The notes under the pieces are model-generated. The model searched no databases and was not told where the DNA came from. It worked only from the letters and a program-made list of their open reading frames with translations. Made by a program: the position numbers and the translations under genes. Positions 1 through 8,107 of a stretch of 64,000 nucleotides of DNA are shown here, piece after piece; position 1 is the first letter of the stretch, and each line of letters opens with the position of its first letter. Source of the DNA: Alphaproteobacteria bacterium (GTDB lineage Bacteria; Pseudomonadota; Alphaproteobacteria; UBA8366; Aestuariispiraceae); the NCBI GenBank assembly GCA_024743195.1, contig JANSXE010000001.1, positions 124,001 through 188,000 of the forward strand, given 5' to 3'.

Positions 1-1019
1 CGACCGTCGGTGCGCTGGGCCTCCGGCCGGACCAGGGTTTTGGCCTGGAACACGCCGCGCGCCTTGTCGTCGAGCACCCCTTTGAAGGTCTCGCGGCTGA
101 CCGTCTCCGGCGCCGCATGGTCGACGAAGAGCGTATTGTCCAACACCTGCGCATCGTGGCCGAGATAGGCGCCGTCGAGCCGGCAATCGGCGCGCGGGCC
201 CGCCAGCTCCACGCGCAGTTCGCGCCGCGCCAGCGCGGCGCCGAGTTGCAGCACGAAGCCGTCATAGACCGCGCTCTCGTCGAGCCGCAGCGCGCTGGAT
301 GCGATATGGAAGGCCGCATCCGTCTCGTCCTGCAGGACGTAATGGCCGAGGCGCGCGCCGCGGGACAGCGCGATCTCGCTGACGCTGTTCGAGAAGGTCG
401 GGCCGGCGCCGAGGCCCACATGGCTCTCGATCACCGTCGCCGACGCGTTCGCGCCCAGCGTCAGCGCGAGCCGGGGATGGCACGCGGCGGCCTGCTCCGC
501 GCCCTCGTTCGCCGCGATGAAGATCAGGTGCAGCGGCGTCTCCACCATCGCGCCCTCGGCCACATCGATCAGCCAGCCGTCTTCCAGCGCCGCCGTATTG
601 AGCGCGGCGAGCGGCGCGTCGGTGACGCCCGCATCGACGCTGAGCCGATCCGCCAGCGCCGCGTCCCCGTCAGCCAGCGCGGCCGCGAGCGAGCGTACGC
701 GTACGCCCTCCGGCAGGGTGTCGAGATCGGACAGGGCGGCGCAAACGCGGCCGTTGACCAACGTCAGCCGTACGCCCTCAACCGCCAGAGCGTTCTCGGG
801 CACGACCGCCGGCTCGACCACGGGGGAACCTGAAAATCCAAGCTTCCGCAAGCGGTTGAGGTCGGTGAACTTCCACCGCTCAACCCGGCGCGTCGGCAGG
901 CCGGCGGCGGCGTACGCATCGGCCGCGCGGGCGCGAAGCGGGGCGATCGCGTCCGCCTTGGCGCCGCCGGATCGGGCGGCCTCCAGAAAGGGATCGGTGG
1001 GGGCGTCGCTGTGGCTCAT
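1..1019 (-). CDS. sufD: FeS cluster assembly protein SufD (3' end outside window)
   Basis: The reverse frame opens with ATG at 1019 and stays open to base 1, giving about 339 residues of an incomplete protein; the C-terminal part lies beyond the window. The visible part matches the SufD N-terminal region and the start of the beta-helix, including an ERWKFTDL motif early and an HLIF stretch. SufD joins SufB and the ATPase SufC in the SufBC2D scaffold that builds Fe-S clusters in the cytoplasm. It starts 38 bases after the sufC stop, as expected for a suf operon. The assignment rests on motif recognition plus position; SufB is excluded because an intact sufB lies upstream. Confidence 0.9.
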   Translation of the reverse strand, partial: MSHSDAPTDPFLEAARSGGAKADAIAPLRARAADAYAAAGLPTRRVERWKFTDLNRLRKLGFSGSPVVEPAVVPENALAVEGVRLTLVNGRVCAALSDLDTLPEGVRVRSLAAALADGDAALADRLSVDAGVTDAPLAALNTAALEDGWLIDVAEGAMVETPLHLIFIAANEGAEQAAACHPRLALTLGANASATVIESHVGLGAGPTFSNSVSEIALSRGARLGHYVLQDETDAAFHIASSALRLDESAVYDGFVLQLGAALARRELRVELAGPRADCRLDGAYLGHDAQVLDNTLFVDHAAPETVSRETFKGVLDDKARGVFQAKTLVRPEAQRTDG

Positions 1020-1057
1020 CGGGAAATCCATATCACCTGTCAAAGACGGTCCGGCGC

Positions 1058-1810
1058 TCAGGCCGCGTCCACGTAGTCCGCGTAGCCCTTGGCCTCGAGC
1101 TCGTGCGCCAGTTCCTTGCCGCCGGATTTGACGATCCGACCCTTGGACAGCACGTGCACATGGTCCGGCACGATGTAATCGAGCAGCCGCTGATAGTGCG
1201 TGATGACGACGAAGGCGCGCTCGGGGCTGCGCAGCCGGTTGACCCCGTCCGCGACGATCTTCAGCGCGTCGATATCGAGACCGGAATCCGTCTCGTCCAG
1301 GATCGCGAGCCGCGGTTCGAGCACCGCCATCTGCAGCGTCTCGTTGCGCTTCTTCTCGCCGCCGGAGAAGCCGACATTCACGGGGCGCTTCAGCATGTCG
1401 TCGGACATGTTGAGCTCCTTCGCCTTGGCGCGCAGCGCCTTGACGAACTCCATGGCGTCAAGCTCGTCCTCCCCGCGATGCTTGCGGCGGGCGTTGAGCG
1501 CGTGCTTCAGGAAGGTCGTGCCGCCGACGCCCGGCAGCTCGACCGGGTACTGGAAGGCGAGGAACAGGCCCTCGCAGGCGCGCTCCTCCGGCGCCATCTC
1601 CAGGAGGTCCTGACCGTCGTAGGCGACCTCGCCCTCGCTCGGCTCATAGCCTTCGCGGCCGGCGAGCGCGTAGCTCAGCGTCGACTTGCCGGACCCGTTC
1701 GGCCCCATGATGGCGTGCACCTCGCCCGGATTCACGGTCAGGTCCACGCCGTGCAGGATCTCGGTCCCGTCGACCGCGACATGCAGGTTCTTGATCTCCA
1801 GAAGCGCCAT
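1058..1810 (-). CDS. sufC: FeS assembly ATPase SufC
   Basis: A 250-residue ABC-type ATPase of usual SufC length. Walker A (GPNGSGKST) is at residues 36-44, the signature FSGGEKKR at 148-155, and Walker B with the SufC-typical LDETDSGLD begins near 170. SufC powers conformational change of the SufB-SufD scaffold during cluster assembly. ATG at 1808-1810 follows an AAGAG-type ribosome site. It sits between sufB (upstream in transcription) and sufD, but is separated from sufB by 741 bases of repeat DNA, an unusually long gap inside a suf operon. This may mean separate transcription of sufC-sufD or a long structured spacer in one message. Confidence 0.97.
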   Translation of the reverse strand: MALLEIKNLHVAVDGTEILHGVDLTVNPGEVHAIMGPNGSGKSTLSYALAGREGYEPSEGEVAYDGQDLLEMAPEERACEGLFLAFQYPVELPGVGGTTFLKHALNARRKHRGEDELDAMEFVKALRAKAKELNMSDDMLKRPVNVGFSGGEKKRNETLQMAVLEPRLAILDETDSGLDIDALKIVADGVNRLRSPERAFVVITHYQRLLDYIVPDHVHVLSKGRIVKSGGKELAHELEAKGYADYVDAA

Positions 1811-1846
1811 CTCTTCGCTCTCTCTTGCTCTTGTCCGCGGGCGCCG

Positions 1847-1889
1847 CTCATCCTTCGAGACGGCGCTAGCGCGCCTCCTCAGGATGAGG
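1847..1889 (-). repeat. Dispersed palindromic (REP-like) element, left copy
   Basis: A 43-base element with perfect outer arms (ctcatcct 1847-1854, aggatgag 1881-1888) and an inner palindrome gcgctagcgc at 1864-1873. Its reverse complement closely matches the element at 2495-2537 and the pair near 32 kb, with conserved pieces cctgagga and gtctcgaagg. It lies just upstream of the sufC start and forms the left boundary of the 33-bp minisatellite. Such elements are common dispersed repeats in alphaproteobacterial genomes. It could fold into a hairpin in the suf transcript. Confidence 0.75.
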
Positions 1890-1897
1890 CTCTTGGC

Positions 1898-2490
1898 CCC
1901 TTACCTCTCTTCGGCCCGGCGCCGCTCGGCCCCTTGCCTCTCTCGGCTCCCGGCGCCGCTCGGCCGCTTGCCGCTCACGGCCCCCGGCGTCGCCCGGCCG
2001 CTTGCGTCTCCCGGCCCCGGCGTCGCCCGGCCGCTTGCCTCTCACGGCCCCGGCGTCGCTCGGCTGCTTGCCTCTCACGGCCCCGGCGTCGCCCGGCCGC
2101 TTGCCTCTCCCGGCCCCCGCGTCGCTCGCCCCCTTGCCTCTCACGGCCCCCGCGTCGCTCGGCCGCTTGCCTCTCACGGCCCCGGCGTCGCCCGGCCGCT
2201 TGCCTCTCCCGGCCCCCGCGTCGCTCGGCCCCTAGCCTCTCTCGGCCCCGGCGTCGTTCGGCCCCTTGCCTCTCCCGGCCCCCGCGTCGCTCGGCCCCTT
2301 GCCTCTCTCGGCTCCCGGCGCCGCTCGGCCGCTTGCCTCTCCCGGTCCCGGCGCCGCTCGGCCCCTCGCCTCTCTCGGCCCCGGCGTCGTTCGACCCCTC
2401 GCCTCTCTCGGCCCCGGCGTCGTTCGGCCCCTTGCCTCTCTCGGCCCCGGCGTCGTTCGGCTCCTTGCCTCTCTCGGCCCGGCGTCGCCC
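1898..2490. repeat. 33-bp minisatellite, about 18 copies, between sufB and sufC
   Basis: Direct reading shows a near-perfect tandem array with a 33-base period; a typical unit is built from ggccgcttgcctctcac followed by ggccccggcgtcgctc. The landmark ttgcctctc recurs at about 2002, 2035, 2068, 2101, 2134, 2167, 2200, 2233, 2266, 2299, 2333, 2367, 2400, 2433 and 2466, with a few 34-base units that shift the phase. Variation between units is mostly single C/T or G/C changes. Because 33 is a multiple of three, long open frames with an 11-residue repeat appear on both strands; the 34-base units break them, so I read the array as non-coding. It occupies the sufB-sufC gap. Confidence 0.93.
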
Positions 2491-2494
2491 GGCT

Positions 2495-2537
2495 CCTCAT
2501 CCTGAGGAGCGGCCGCCAGGCCGCGTCTCGAAGGATG
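2495..2537 (+). repeat. Dispersed palindromic (REP-like) element, right copy
   Basis: This element carries cctcatcctgaggag at its left end and gtctcgaaggatg at its right end around a central GC palindrome (gcggccgcc...ggccgc). It is the inverse-oriented partner of 1847-1889, so the two elements bracket the minisatellite as an inverted pair. It ends 15 bases before the sufB stop codon region at 2552. Same family as the two elements at 31987-32120. Confidence 0.75.
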
Positions 2538-2551
2538 CGGGCGCATTCGCC

Positions 2552-4018
2552 TCAGCCGACGCTGCCCTCCAGCGAAATGCCGATCAGCTTCTGCGCCTCG
2601 ACCGCGAACTCCATCGGCAGGGTCTGCATGACCTCCTTGCAGAAGCCGTTCACGATCAGGGCGATCGCCTCCTCCTCGCCGATCCCGCGGGACAGGCAGT
2701 AGAAGAGCTGGTCTTCGCTGATGCGGCTGGTCGTCGCCTCATGCTCAAGCTTGGCGGTGCGATTGCGGCTTTCGATGTAGGGGATGGTGTGCGCCCCGCA
2801 TCGCGCGCCGATCAGCAGGCTGTCGCACTGCGTGAAGTTGCGCGCCCCGTCGGCGTTCGGCAGCACCCGCACCAGCCCGCGATAGGTCTGGTCCGCCCGG
2901 CCCGCCGAGATGCCCTTGGAGATGATCCGCGAGCGGGTGTTCTTCCCGATATGGATCATCTTAGTGCCGGTGTCGGCCTGCTGACGGTTGTTGGTGATGG
3001 CGACCGAATAGAACTCGCCGACCGAATTGTCGCCCTGCAGGATGCAGCTCGGATACTTCCAGGTGATGGCCGAGCCGGTCTCCACCTGGGTCCAGGAAAT
3101 CTTCGAGTTCCGCCCGCGGCAGGCGCCGCGCTTGGTGACGAAGTTGTAGATGCCGCCGCGACCCTCCTCGTCGCCCGGATACCAGTTCTGGACGGTGGAG
3201 TATTTGATCTCCGCATCGTCGAGCGCGATCAGTTCGACGACCGCTGCATGGAGCTGGTTCTGGTCGCGCTGCGGGGCGGTGCAGCCTTCCAGGTAGCTGA
3301 CATAGGAGCCCTTGTCGGCGACGATCAGCGTGCGCTCGAACTGGCCCGTCTCCTCCGCATTGATGCGGAAATAGGTGGAGAGCTCCATCGGGCAGGTCAC
3401 ACCCGGCGGAATGTAGACGAAGCTGCCGTCGGTGAAGACGGCGGAGTTCAGACAGGCGTGCTTGTTGTCCGAATAGGGGACGACGGAGCCGAGATACTTC
3501 TTCACCAGCTCCGGATGGGTCTGCACGGCCTCGGAGATCGAGCAGAAGACGATGCCCTGCTCCTCCAGCGTCTTCTTGTAGGTGGTCGCGACCGAGACGC
3601 TGTCGAACACCGCGTCGACCGCCACTCTGGGCGCGCCTTCGACGCCGGCCAGCACCTCCTGCTCGCGCAGCGGAATGCCCAGCTTCTCGTAGGTCTCGAG
3701 GATCTTGGGATCGACCTCGTCCAGGCTCTTTGGCCCGTCCTGCTTCGGCGCGGCGTAGTAGTAGATGTCCTGATAGTCGATCGGCGGCACGTCGACCTTC
3801 TGCCAAGCCGGCTCCGGCATCTCTTTCCACATGGCGAAGGCCTTCAGGCGCCATTCGGTCAGCCACTCCGGCTCGCCTTTCTTGGCGGAGATCATGCGCA
3901 CGATCTCCTCGTCCACCCCTTTGGGCAGACGGTCCATCTCGATGTCGGTGGAGAAGCCGGCCTCGTACTTCTGGCCGAGCTTCTGGACCTTCTCGATGGT
4001 TTCAGTCGTCGCCGCCAT
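2552..4018 (-). CDS. sufB: FeS cluster assembly scaffold SufB
   Basis: A 488-residue protein of normal SufB length. Family landmarks include the N-terminal [11 protein letters not shown] motif, [15 protein letters not shown], a C-rich central beta-helix, and near the C-terminus [16 protein letters not shown] containing the conserved Cys thought to hold the nascent cluster, followed by HEATTSRIS. SufB is the cluster scaffold of the SufBC2D complex. ATG at 4016-4018 starts 46 bases after the upstream Rrf2 regulator stops, so the two are probably co-transcribed. Downstream the operon is interrupted by the minisatellite before sufC. Confidence 0.97.
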   Translation of the reverse strand: MAATTETIEKVQKLGQKYEAGFSTDIEMDRLPKGVDEEIVRMISAKKGEPEWLTEWRLKAFAMWKEMPEPAWQKVDVPPIDYQDIYYYAAPKQDGPKSLDEVDPKILETYEKLGIPLREQEVLAGVEGAPRVAVDAVFDSVSVATTYKKTLEEQGIVFCSISEAVQTHPELVKKYLGSVVPYSDNKHACLNSAVFTDGSFVYIPPGVTCPMELSTYFRINAEETGQFERTLIVADKGSYVSYLEGCTAPQRDQNQLHAAVVELIALDDAEIKYSTVQNWYPGDEEGRGGIYNFVTKRGACRGRNSKISWTQVETGSAITWKYPSCILQGDNSVGEFYSVAITNNRQQADTGTKMIHIGKNTRSRIISKGISAGRADQTYRGLVRVLPNADGARNFTQCDSLLIGARCGAHTIPYIESRNRTAKLEHEATTSRISEDQLFYCLSRGIGEEEAIALIVNGFCKEVMQTLPMEFAVEAQKLIGISLEGSVG

Positions 4019-4064
4019 GCTTCGTCACCACTCCGCTAAGGGTCTGTCGTTCGCGTCCCGAGTC

Positions 4065-4535
4065 TCAAGCGTCCGCCGGCGCGGCGGCCTTCGCCGCACG
4101 CGGTCGGCCGAAATTGATCGCCGCATCTTCTTGCGCCGACGTCAGATCGGCCAAGGTCACCGCGTCTAGCGCGCCCTTCACCGCCTCGTTGACCCGCTCC
4201 CAATGGCCGCGGATCGGGCACAGGCTCTCAACCGCGCAGTTATCGTCCGAACCCTCCACGCAGGCGGTCAGGGCCACCGGCCCGTCGAGCGCGGTGATGA
4301 TCTCCGTCACCGTCACCTGCTCGGGCGCGCGCTCCAGGCTGTAGCCGCCCTGCACGCCGCGGTGCGAAGCGATCAGTCCCCCGCGCGTCAACAGTTTCAG
4401 GGTCTTGGCGACCGTCGGCTGCGGCAGGCCGGTGCGCTGGGCCATCTCGACCGCGGTCACGAGTTCGCCCGGCTGGCGCGCCATGCGGCTCAGCACCACG
4501 ACCCCGTAATCCGCCATCCGGCTCAGCTTGAACAT
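4065..4535 (-). CDS. Rrf2-family SUF operon regulator
   Basis: A 156-residue Rrf2-type winged-helix repressor. The helix-turn-helix lies at about residues 25-55 (TAVEMAQRTGLPQPTVAKTL region), with the GGLIASHRGVQGGY wing at 52-65. Cys92, Cys100 and Cys106 are placed like the Fe-S ligands of this family, so cluster occupancy likely sets DNA binding. It belongs to the SUF-system regulator branch found directly before sufB in many proteobacteria. ATG at 4533-4535 follows GAGAGG. A perfect 6-base inverted repeat at 4584-4602 upstream is a candidate operator for autoregulation of the suf operon. Confidence 0.9.
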   Translation of the reverse strand: MFKLSRMADYGVVVLSRMARQPGELVTAVEMAQRTGLPQPTVAKTLKLLTRGGLIASHRGVQGGYSLERAPEQVTVTEIITALDGPVALTACVEGSDDNCAVESLCPIRGHWERVNEAVKGALDAVTLADLTSAQEDAAINFGRPRAAKAAAPADA

Positions 4536-4583
4536 GCGCGCCTCTCGGCTCTTCCCGCCTCGCTTTGCGAGGGGTTCTCAAAT

Positions 4584-4602
4584 CAGGACCGCAATCGTCC
4601 TG
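4584..4602. promoter_or_regulatory. Inverted repeat, candidate Rrf2 operator
   Basis: The arms caggac (4584-4589) and gtcctg (4597-4602) form a perfect dyad around a 7-base centre, and flanking a/t-rich bases extend the symmetry. It sits 49 bases upstream of the Rrf2 gene start, in an otherwise GC-rich stretch, next to the only AT-rich patch (gatatgtag) of this gap. Position and symmetry suggest binding by the Rrf2 regulator; the sequence alone does not prove it. Confidence 0.45.
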
Positions 4603-4650
4603 TTTCGGGATATGTAGCAAGCGCGCGCCGAAAGGCAAGCGGAAATCGGA

Positions 4651-4857
4651 TCAGTTCTCGTGAATCCAGCGCCGCAGCACGCGGGCGAGGCTTTCGGGAT
4701 CGCGCTCCATCTCGCGGGCGATGACGTCGAGCGCCGCCGCGACGCGCCGGTTCTTCGCGGCGCCGCGCCGATAGGCCTGCTCGATCGCGCGGGCGTCCAA
4801 CGCCCGCGGCGCAGGCGGGGGCGGCCGGTTCAGCGGGTCGATCGGGGGGCGGGCCAT
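4651..4857 (-). CDS. Small conserved-looking protein of unknown function
   Basis: A 68-residue open frame (ATG 4855-4857) between the ferredoxin gene and the Rrf2 regulator, on the same strand. The N-terminus is Pro-rich (MARPPIDPLNRPPPPAPRA), followed by a predicted helical, Arg/Ala-rich half ending in DPESLARVLRRWIHEN. That tail resembles the short C-terminal motor-binding motif of flagellar FliF, but no flagellar genes are nearby, and I would not assign that role. Codon usage has the strong third-position GC of its neighbours, which supports coding. No function can be given. Confidence 0.5.
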   Translation of the reverse strand: MARPPIDPLNRPPPPAPRALDARAIEQAYRRGAAKNRRVAAALDVIAREMERDPESLARVLRRWIHEN

Positions 4858-4975
4858 ACCGGTATGCTAGCACCGAGCGTCGGGGGGCGCGAGGCGCGAA
4901 CGGCGGGCGCAGCCCGCAAGTCGCCCCGCCGCGTCTCCAAAGCCTGCGAAAGCAGATAGCTCCCGAGTTGCGGGC

Positions 4976-5073
4976 CGTCATCCCGGGCGACGCGCAGCGG
5001 AGACCCGGGAGCCAGAGCGGACGGCCTTATCGGCGCGTCCGTCCCTGGATTCCCGCCTTCGCGGGAATGACGG
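4976..5073. repeat. Dispersed intergenic repeat (second family) in a gene-free gap
   Basis: The gap 4858-5155 contains no gene. Most of it is a mobile-looking repeat that begins cgtcatcccgggcgacgcgc and ends tcccgccttcgcgggaatgacg. The two ends carry gtcat...atgac inverted termini, and the right end holds its own hairpin (cccgc-cttc-gcggg). Repeats of this form are scattered between genes in many alphaproteobacteria. A related, more diverged copy is at 32152-32263. Confidence 0.7.
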
Positions 5074-5155
5074 GAACGGCTTCCTGGACTGCAAGACAGC
5101 CGGGTCTGCGCCGTCCCGCCCTGCGCCGATCGACTGCGTTCTATCGACTGCGTTC

Positions 5156-5473
5156 TCAGCTGTCTTCCGGCACCCGGAAGCGGATGCCGTCGATCGCGTC
5201 GCTGACGCGGATCTGGCAGGTCAGACGCGAGGTCTTGGTCAGGCCGAAGGCGAGGTCGAGCATGTCCTCCTCGTCCTCGCTGGGGGCGTCGAGTTTGTCG
5301 TACCAGCTCTGGTCCTCGACCACCATGTGGCAGGTCGCACAGGCGAGCGAGCCCTCGCAGGCCGCCTCGATGTCGATGTCGTTGGCGGTCGCCACCTCCA
5401 TCACCGACAGGCCGGGCTGCGCCTCGACCTCGGTTTCACTGCCGTCGCGGTTGATGAAGGTGATCTTGGCCAT
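5156..5473 (-). CDS. fdx: [2Fe-2S] ferredoxin, adrenodoxin/ISC type
   Basis: A 106-residue ferredoxin. Cluster ligands Cys39, Cys45, Cys48 and Cys86 show the C-x5-C-x2-C-x37-C spacing of adrenodoxin-like ferredoxins. The ISC-type member donates electrons during Fe-S cluster assembly; a role with a cytochrome P450 is the alternative. I chose ATG at 5471-5473 rather than the longer open frame to 5542 because AAGAGGG lies at good distance before it and the protein then begins MAKITFINRDG, as family members do. It lies 161 bases after the IscS-like gene, so it may have its own promoter (5565-5593). Confidence 0.93.
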   Translation of the reverse strand: MAKITFINRDGSETEVEAQPGLSVMEVATANDIDIEAACEGSLACATCHMVVEDQSWYDKLDAPSEDEEDMLDLAFGLTKTSRLTCQIRVSDAIDGIRFRVPEDS

Positions 5474-5564
5474 CGCGCTCGACCCTCTTGTTCCTGTCCG
5501 TTGCGTTCGTCGTCCGACCCGCGCGCCGCCGGTCCAGCCCACCGCCCGCGCAAAAAACGCGCCT

Positions 5565-5593
5565 TACATGGTTGCAGCGGCCCGGTCTGTCAA
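5565..5593 (-). promoter_or_regulatory. Possible promoter of the ferredoxin gene
   Basis: On the reverse strand a perfect TTGACA (complement of 5588-5593) is followed after 17 bases by CATGTA, a poor -10 match. A small hairpin with a six-base A/T loop (gcgc-aaaaaa-cgcgc, about 5549-5562) lies between this and the gene. The perfect -35 in very GC-rich DNA is the main argument. Confidence 0.3.
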
Positions 5594-5634
5594 AGGGGAA
5601 TTTACCGGAAACGCGCCCGCGGTTGCGCGCCGGC

Positions 5635-6828
5635 TCAGGCTGCGCCGCGCCGGGCGCGCAGGCGGTTGACCGCGGCGACCAGCCGGTCGGCCGCGACCTC
5701 AACCTCCTCCTCCGTGGTGAAGCGGCCGAGCCCGAGCCGCACGGACGCCGCCACCTTGCCGGCTTCGAGCCCCAGCGCCTGCAGCACATGGCTCGCCCCC
5801 GGCGCGCCCGACGAACAGGCGGACCCCGAACTGACCGACAGCCCGTCGAGCGCCGCCAACAGCTCCTGCCCCTCGAGGCCCGGGATGGTGACGTTCAGAT
5901 TGCCGGGGATGCGCTGTGCGCGCGAGCCGTTGAGGAAGAGGCCGTCGATCTCCGCCTCGAGCCTCGCCAGCAGGCGGTCGCGCAGTGCGGTAAGACGCGC
6001 CGCCTCCGCATCGCGCTCACGCCGCGCGATCTCCGCGGCCTTGCCGAGGCCGACGCAGAGCGGCGTCGGCAGCGTGCCGGCGCGCAGCCCCTTCTCCTGC
6101 CCGCCGCCGTCCATCAGCGGCTCAAGCTGGACCTTGGGCCTGCGTCGGCGGATATAGAGCGCGCCGACGCCCTTCGGCCCGTAGATCTTATGGCCGGAGA
6201 CGCTCATCAGATCGATCCCCAGCGCCTCGACGTCGAGCGGGATCTTGCCGAAGGCCTGCGCCGCATCCGTATGCAGCCAGGCCCCGACGGCGCGGGCGCG
6301 CTTGGAGATCTCCGCCAGCGGCTGAATCACGCCGATCTCGTTGTTGACCGCCATGATTGAGACCAGGGCCGTGCGCTCGTCCAGCGCCGCTTCCAGCGCG
6401 TCCGGATCGATCAGCCCGTCGCGGCCGATCCCGAGGCGCACGACCTCGAAGCCTTCTCGCTCCAGTCGGGCGGCGCTTTCCAGCACGCATTTGTGCTCGC
6501 TCGCGACGGTCACGATGCGGTCGCGGCCTTCCGCCTCGCGCCGCCAGCGCCCGACGCCTTTGATCGCCAGATTATTGCTTTCCGTCGCGCCGGAGGTGAA
6601 CAGGATCTCGCGCCCTTTGGCGCCGATCTCGGCGGCCACCGCCTCGCGGGCGGCGTCGACCGCTTCGGCGGCGTCCCAGCCGTACTTGTGCTCCGCCGAG
6701 TGGGGGTTGCCGAAACGCTCGAAGAACCAGGGCGTCATGGCGTCGACGACGCGCGGGTCGGTCGGCGTGGTCGCCTGATAGTCGAGATAGATCGGCTGCG
6801 CCGGGCGGTTGGTCGTCTCTTGGCTCAT
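5635..6828 (-). CDS. iscS: Cysteine desulfurase, IscS-like
   Basis: A 397-residue class V PLP enzyme that removes sulfur from cysteine as an enzyme-bound persulfide for cluster assembly. The cofactor Lys is K214 in MSVSGHKIYGPKG; the His of SEHKCVLES near 112 stacks on PLP; the mobile-loop catalytic cysteine is C338 in GSACSSGAPGASH. It starts only 12 bases after the stop of a second desulfurase, so the two are clearly co-transcribed. It is the one most like IscS proper. No iscU, iscA or hsc genes lie beside it, so it may feed the SUF scaffold downstream. Confidence 0.93.
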   Translation of the reverse strand: MSQETTNRPAQPIYLDYQATTPTDPRVVDAMTPWFFERFGNPHSAEHKYGWDAAEAVDAAREAVAAEIGAKGREILFTSGATESNNLAIKGVGRWRREAEGRDRIVTVASEHKCVLESAARLEREGFEVVRLGIGRDGLIDPDALEAALDERTALVSIMAVNNEIGVIQPLAEISKRARAVGAWLHTDAAQAFGKIPLDVEALGIDLMSVSGHKIYGPKGVGALYIRRRRPKVQLEPLMDGGGQEKGLRAGTLPTPLCVGLGKAAEIARRERDAEAARLTALRDRLLARLEAEIDGLFLNGSRAQRIPGNLNVTIPGLEGQELLAALDGLSVSSGSACSSGAPGASHVLQALGLEAGKVAASVRLGLGRFTTEEEVEVAADRLVAAVNRLRARRGAA

Positions 6829-6840
6829 GATCCGACTGAT

Positions 6841-7986
6841 TTAGGCGGCCTGCGCCTTCGCCGCCAGCTTTTCGTAGGCGGCGAGGAAGCGATCGACGTC
6901 GGCGGCGCTGCTGGCCCATCCCAGGCTGACGCGGATCGCCGCGCCCGCCCAAGCGTCCGGCCACCCCATCGCGTGCAGCACATGGCTGCGCGTCACCTTG
7001 CCCGACGAGCAGGCTGCGCCCGCGCTGACGGCGACGCCGGCGAGATCGAGCGCCATCACCTGCTTCTCCGCCGCGAGCCCCGCGAGCGCGAGGCAACTCG
7101 TACTGCCGACGCGGGGCGCCCGCTCGCCGGCGATGCGAACGGCCGGGGCGATCCGCTTCGCGCCCGCCTCCAGCCGGTCGCGCAATGCCGCGACCCGCGC
7201 GATCTCCTCCGGCCAGCGCTCGGCCAGTTCCGCAGCCGCCGCGCCGAAGCCGGCGATTCCTGGCAGATTCTCCGTGCCGGCGCGGCGGCGGCGCTCCTGC
7301 CCGCCGCCCAGCGCTTCGGCCTGCAAGGGCGCGCCGTCGCGGACCAGCAGCGCGCCGACGCCCGGCGGCCCGCCCATCTTGTGCCCGGAAAGGCTGAGAT
7401 AATCCGCCGCCGCCCAGATCGGCCGCAGATCGACGCGTCCGGCCGCCTGAACCGCATCGACATGCAGGCGGGCGCCGGCGGCGCGCACCCGCTGCGCGAC
7501 CGCGTCTATGGGCTGGATCACCCCGGTCTCGTTGTTGACGGCCATCACCGAGACCAACGTCGTCGGGCCGGGCCGCGCGTCCGCCGCAGCCTCGACCGGC
7601 CCGAGCGCGGCGTCCAGCGCCTCCAGATCAATCAACCCCGCCTCATCGACCGGCAGGATTTCCCGGTCGGACCGGGCCGCCAGCACCGCGTCATGCTCCA
7701 CCGCGCTGACCAGCACCCGCTCGGCCCCGGTTGCGCGCAGCGCCAGATTGTCCGCTTCCGTCGCCCCGGAGGTGAAGACCACTTCGGCCGGATCCGCCCC
7801 GGCCAGCGCCGCGACCGCGCGGCGCGCGCGCTCCAGGATCGCGTGGGCCGCGCGTCCCGCCGCATGGATCGACGACGGGTTGCCGGGGGCTCCCAGCGCC
7901 TGGGCGGCCGCCTGGGCGGCCGCCGGGCGGCACGGGGCCGTCGCATTGTAGTCGAGATAGGCGGTCGCCTTGCCGGCCGCGCCCAT
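6841..7986 (-). CDS. Second cysteine desulfurase, NifS/IscS-like
   Basis: A 381-residue paralogue of the following gene with the PLP lysine K203 (SLSGHKMGGPPG) and an active-site loop cysteine C326 (AGAACSSGKVTRSH). It is shorter and more Ala-rich than the IscS-like neighbour. I took ATG at 7984-7986, preceded by AAGGAG at ideal spacing, instead of the open frame reaching 8070; the product then begins MGAAGKATAYLDYNATAP, as in the family. Tandem desulfurases after an iscR-type gene occur in Rhodospirillales-like genomes; whether this one serves a separate acceptor (for example tRNA thiolation) cannot be seen. Confidence 0.88.
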   Translation of the reverse strand: MGAAGKATAYLDYNATAPCRPAAAQAAAQALGAPGNPSSIHAAGRAAHAILERARRAVAALAGADPAEVVFTSGATEADNLALRATGAERVLVSAVEHDAVLAARSDREILPVDEAGLIDLEALDAALGPVEAAADARPGPTTLVSVMAVNNETGVIQPIDAVAQRVRAAGARLHVDAVQAAGRVDLRPIWAAADYLSLSGHKMGGPPGVGALLVRDGAPLQAEALGGGQERRRRAGTENLPGIAGFGAAAAELAERWPEEIARVAALRDRLEAGAKRIAPAVRIAGERAPRVGSTSCLALAGLAAEKQVMALDLAGVAVSAGAACSSGKVTRSHVLHAMGWPDAWAGAAIRVSLGWASSAADVDRFLAAYEKLAAKAQAA

Positions 7987-8107
7987 GGTCGTCGCTCCTT
8001 CCGTTCGGACGCGAGCCCTGCGCGGGCCCCGTCGCGTCAGGAGGTAGCTTAGCCGACGGCGCCCACGCAAGCGCGCGGCGCGGGTCGCTCGGGCGCGGCT
8101 GCCCGGT

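Noticed and set aside
1898-2490. CRISPR array
   Set aside because: Units are directly adjacent, with no unique spacers, and no cas genes are near.
1866-2546. Reverse-strand open frames of about 100 codons with an RGKRPGDAGAV-type 11-residue repeat, and similar forward frames
   Set aside because: They arise because the repeat unit is 33 bases long; 34-base units shift the frame, so no single frame covers the array, and there is no start with ribosome site.
1103-4039. A 978-codon forward frame across sufC, the repeats and sufB
   Set aside because: Antisense shadow of clear suf genes in very GC-rich DNA.
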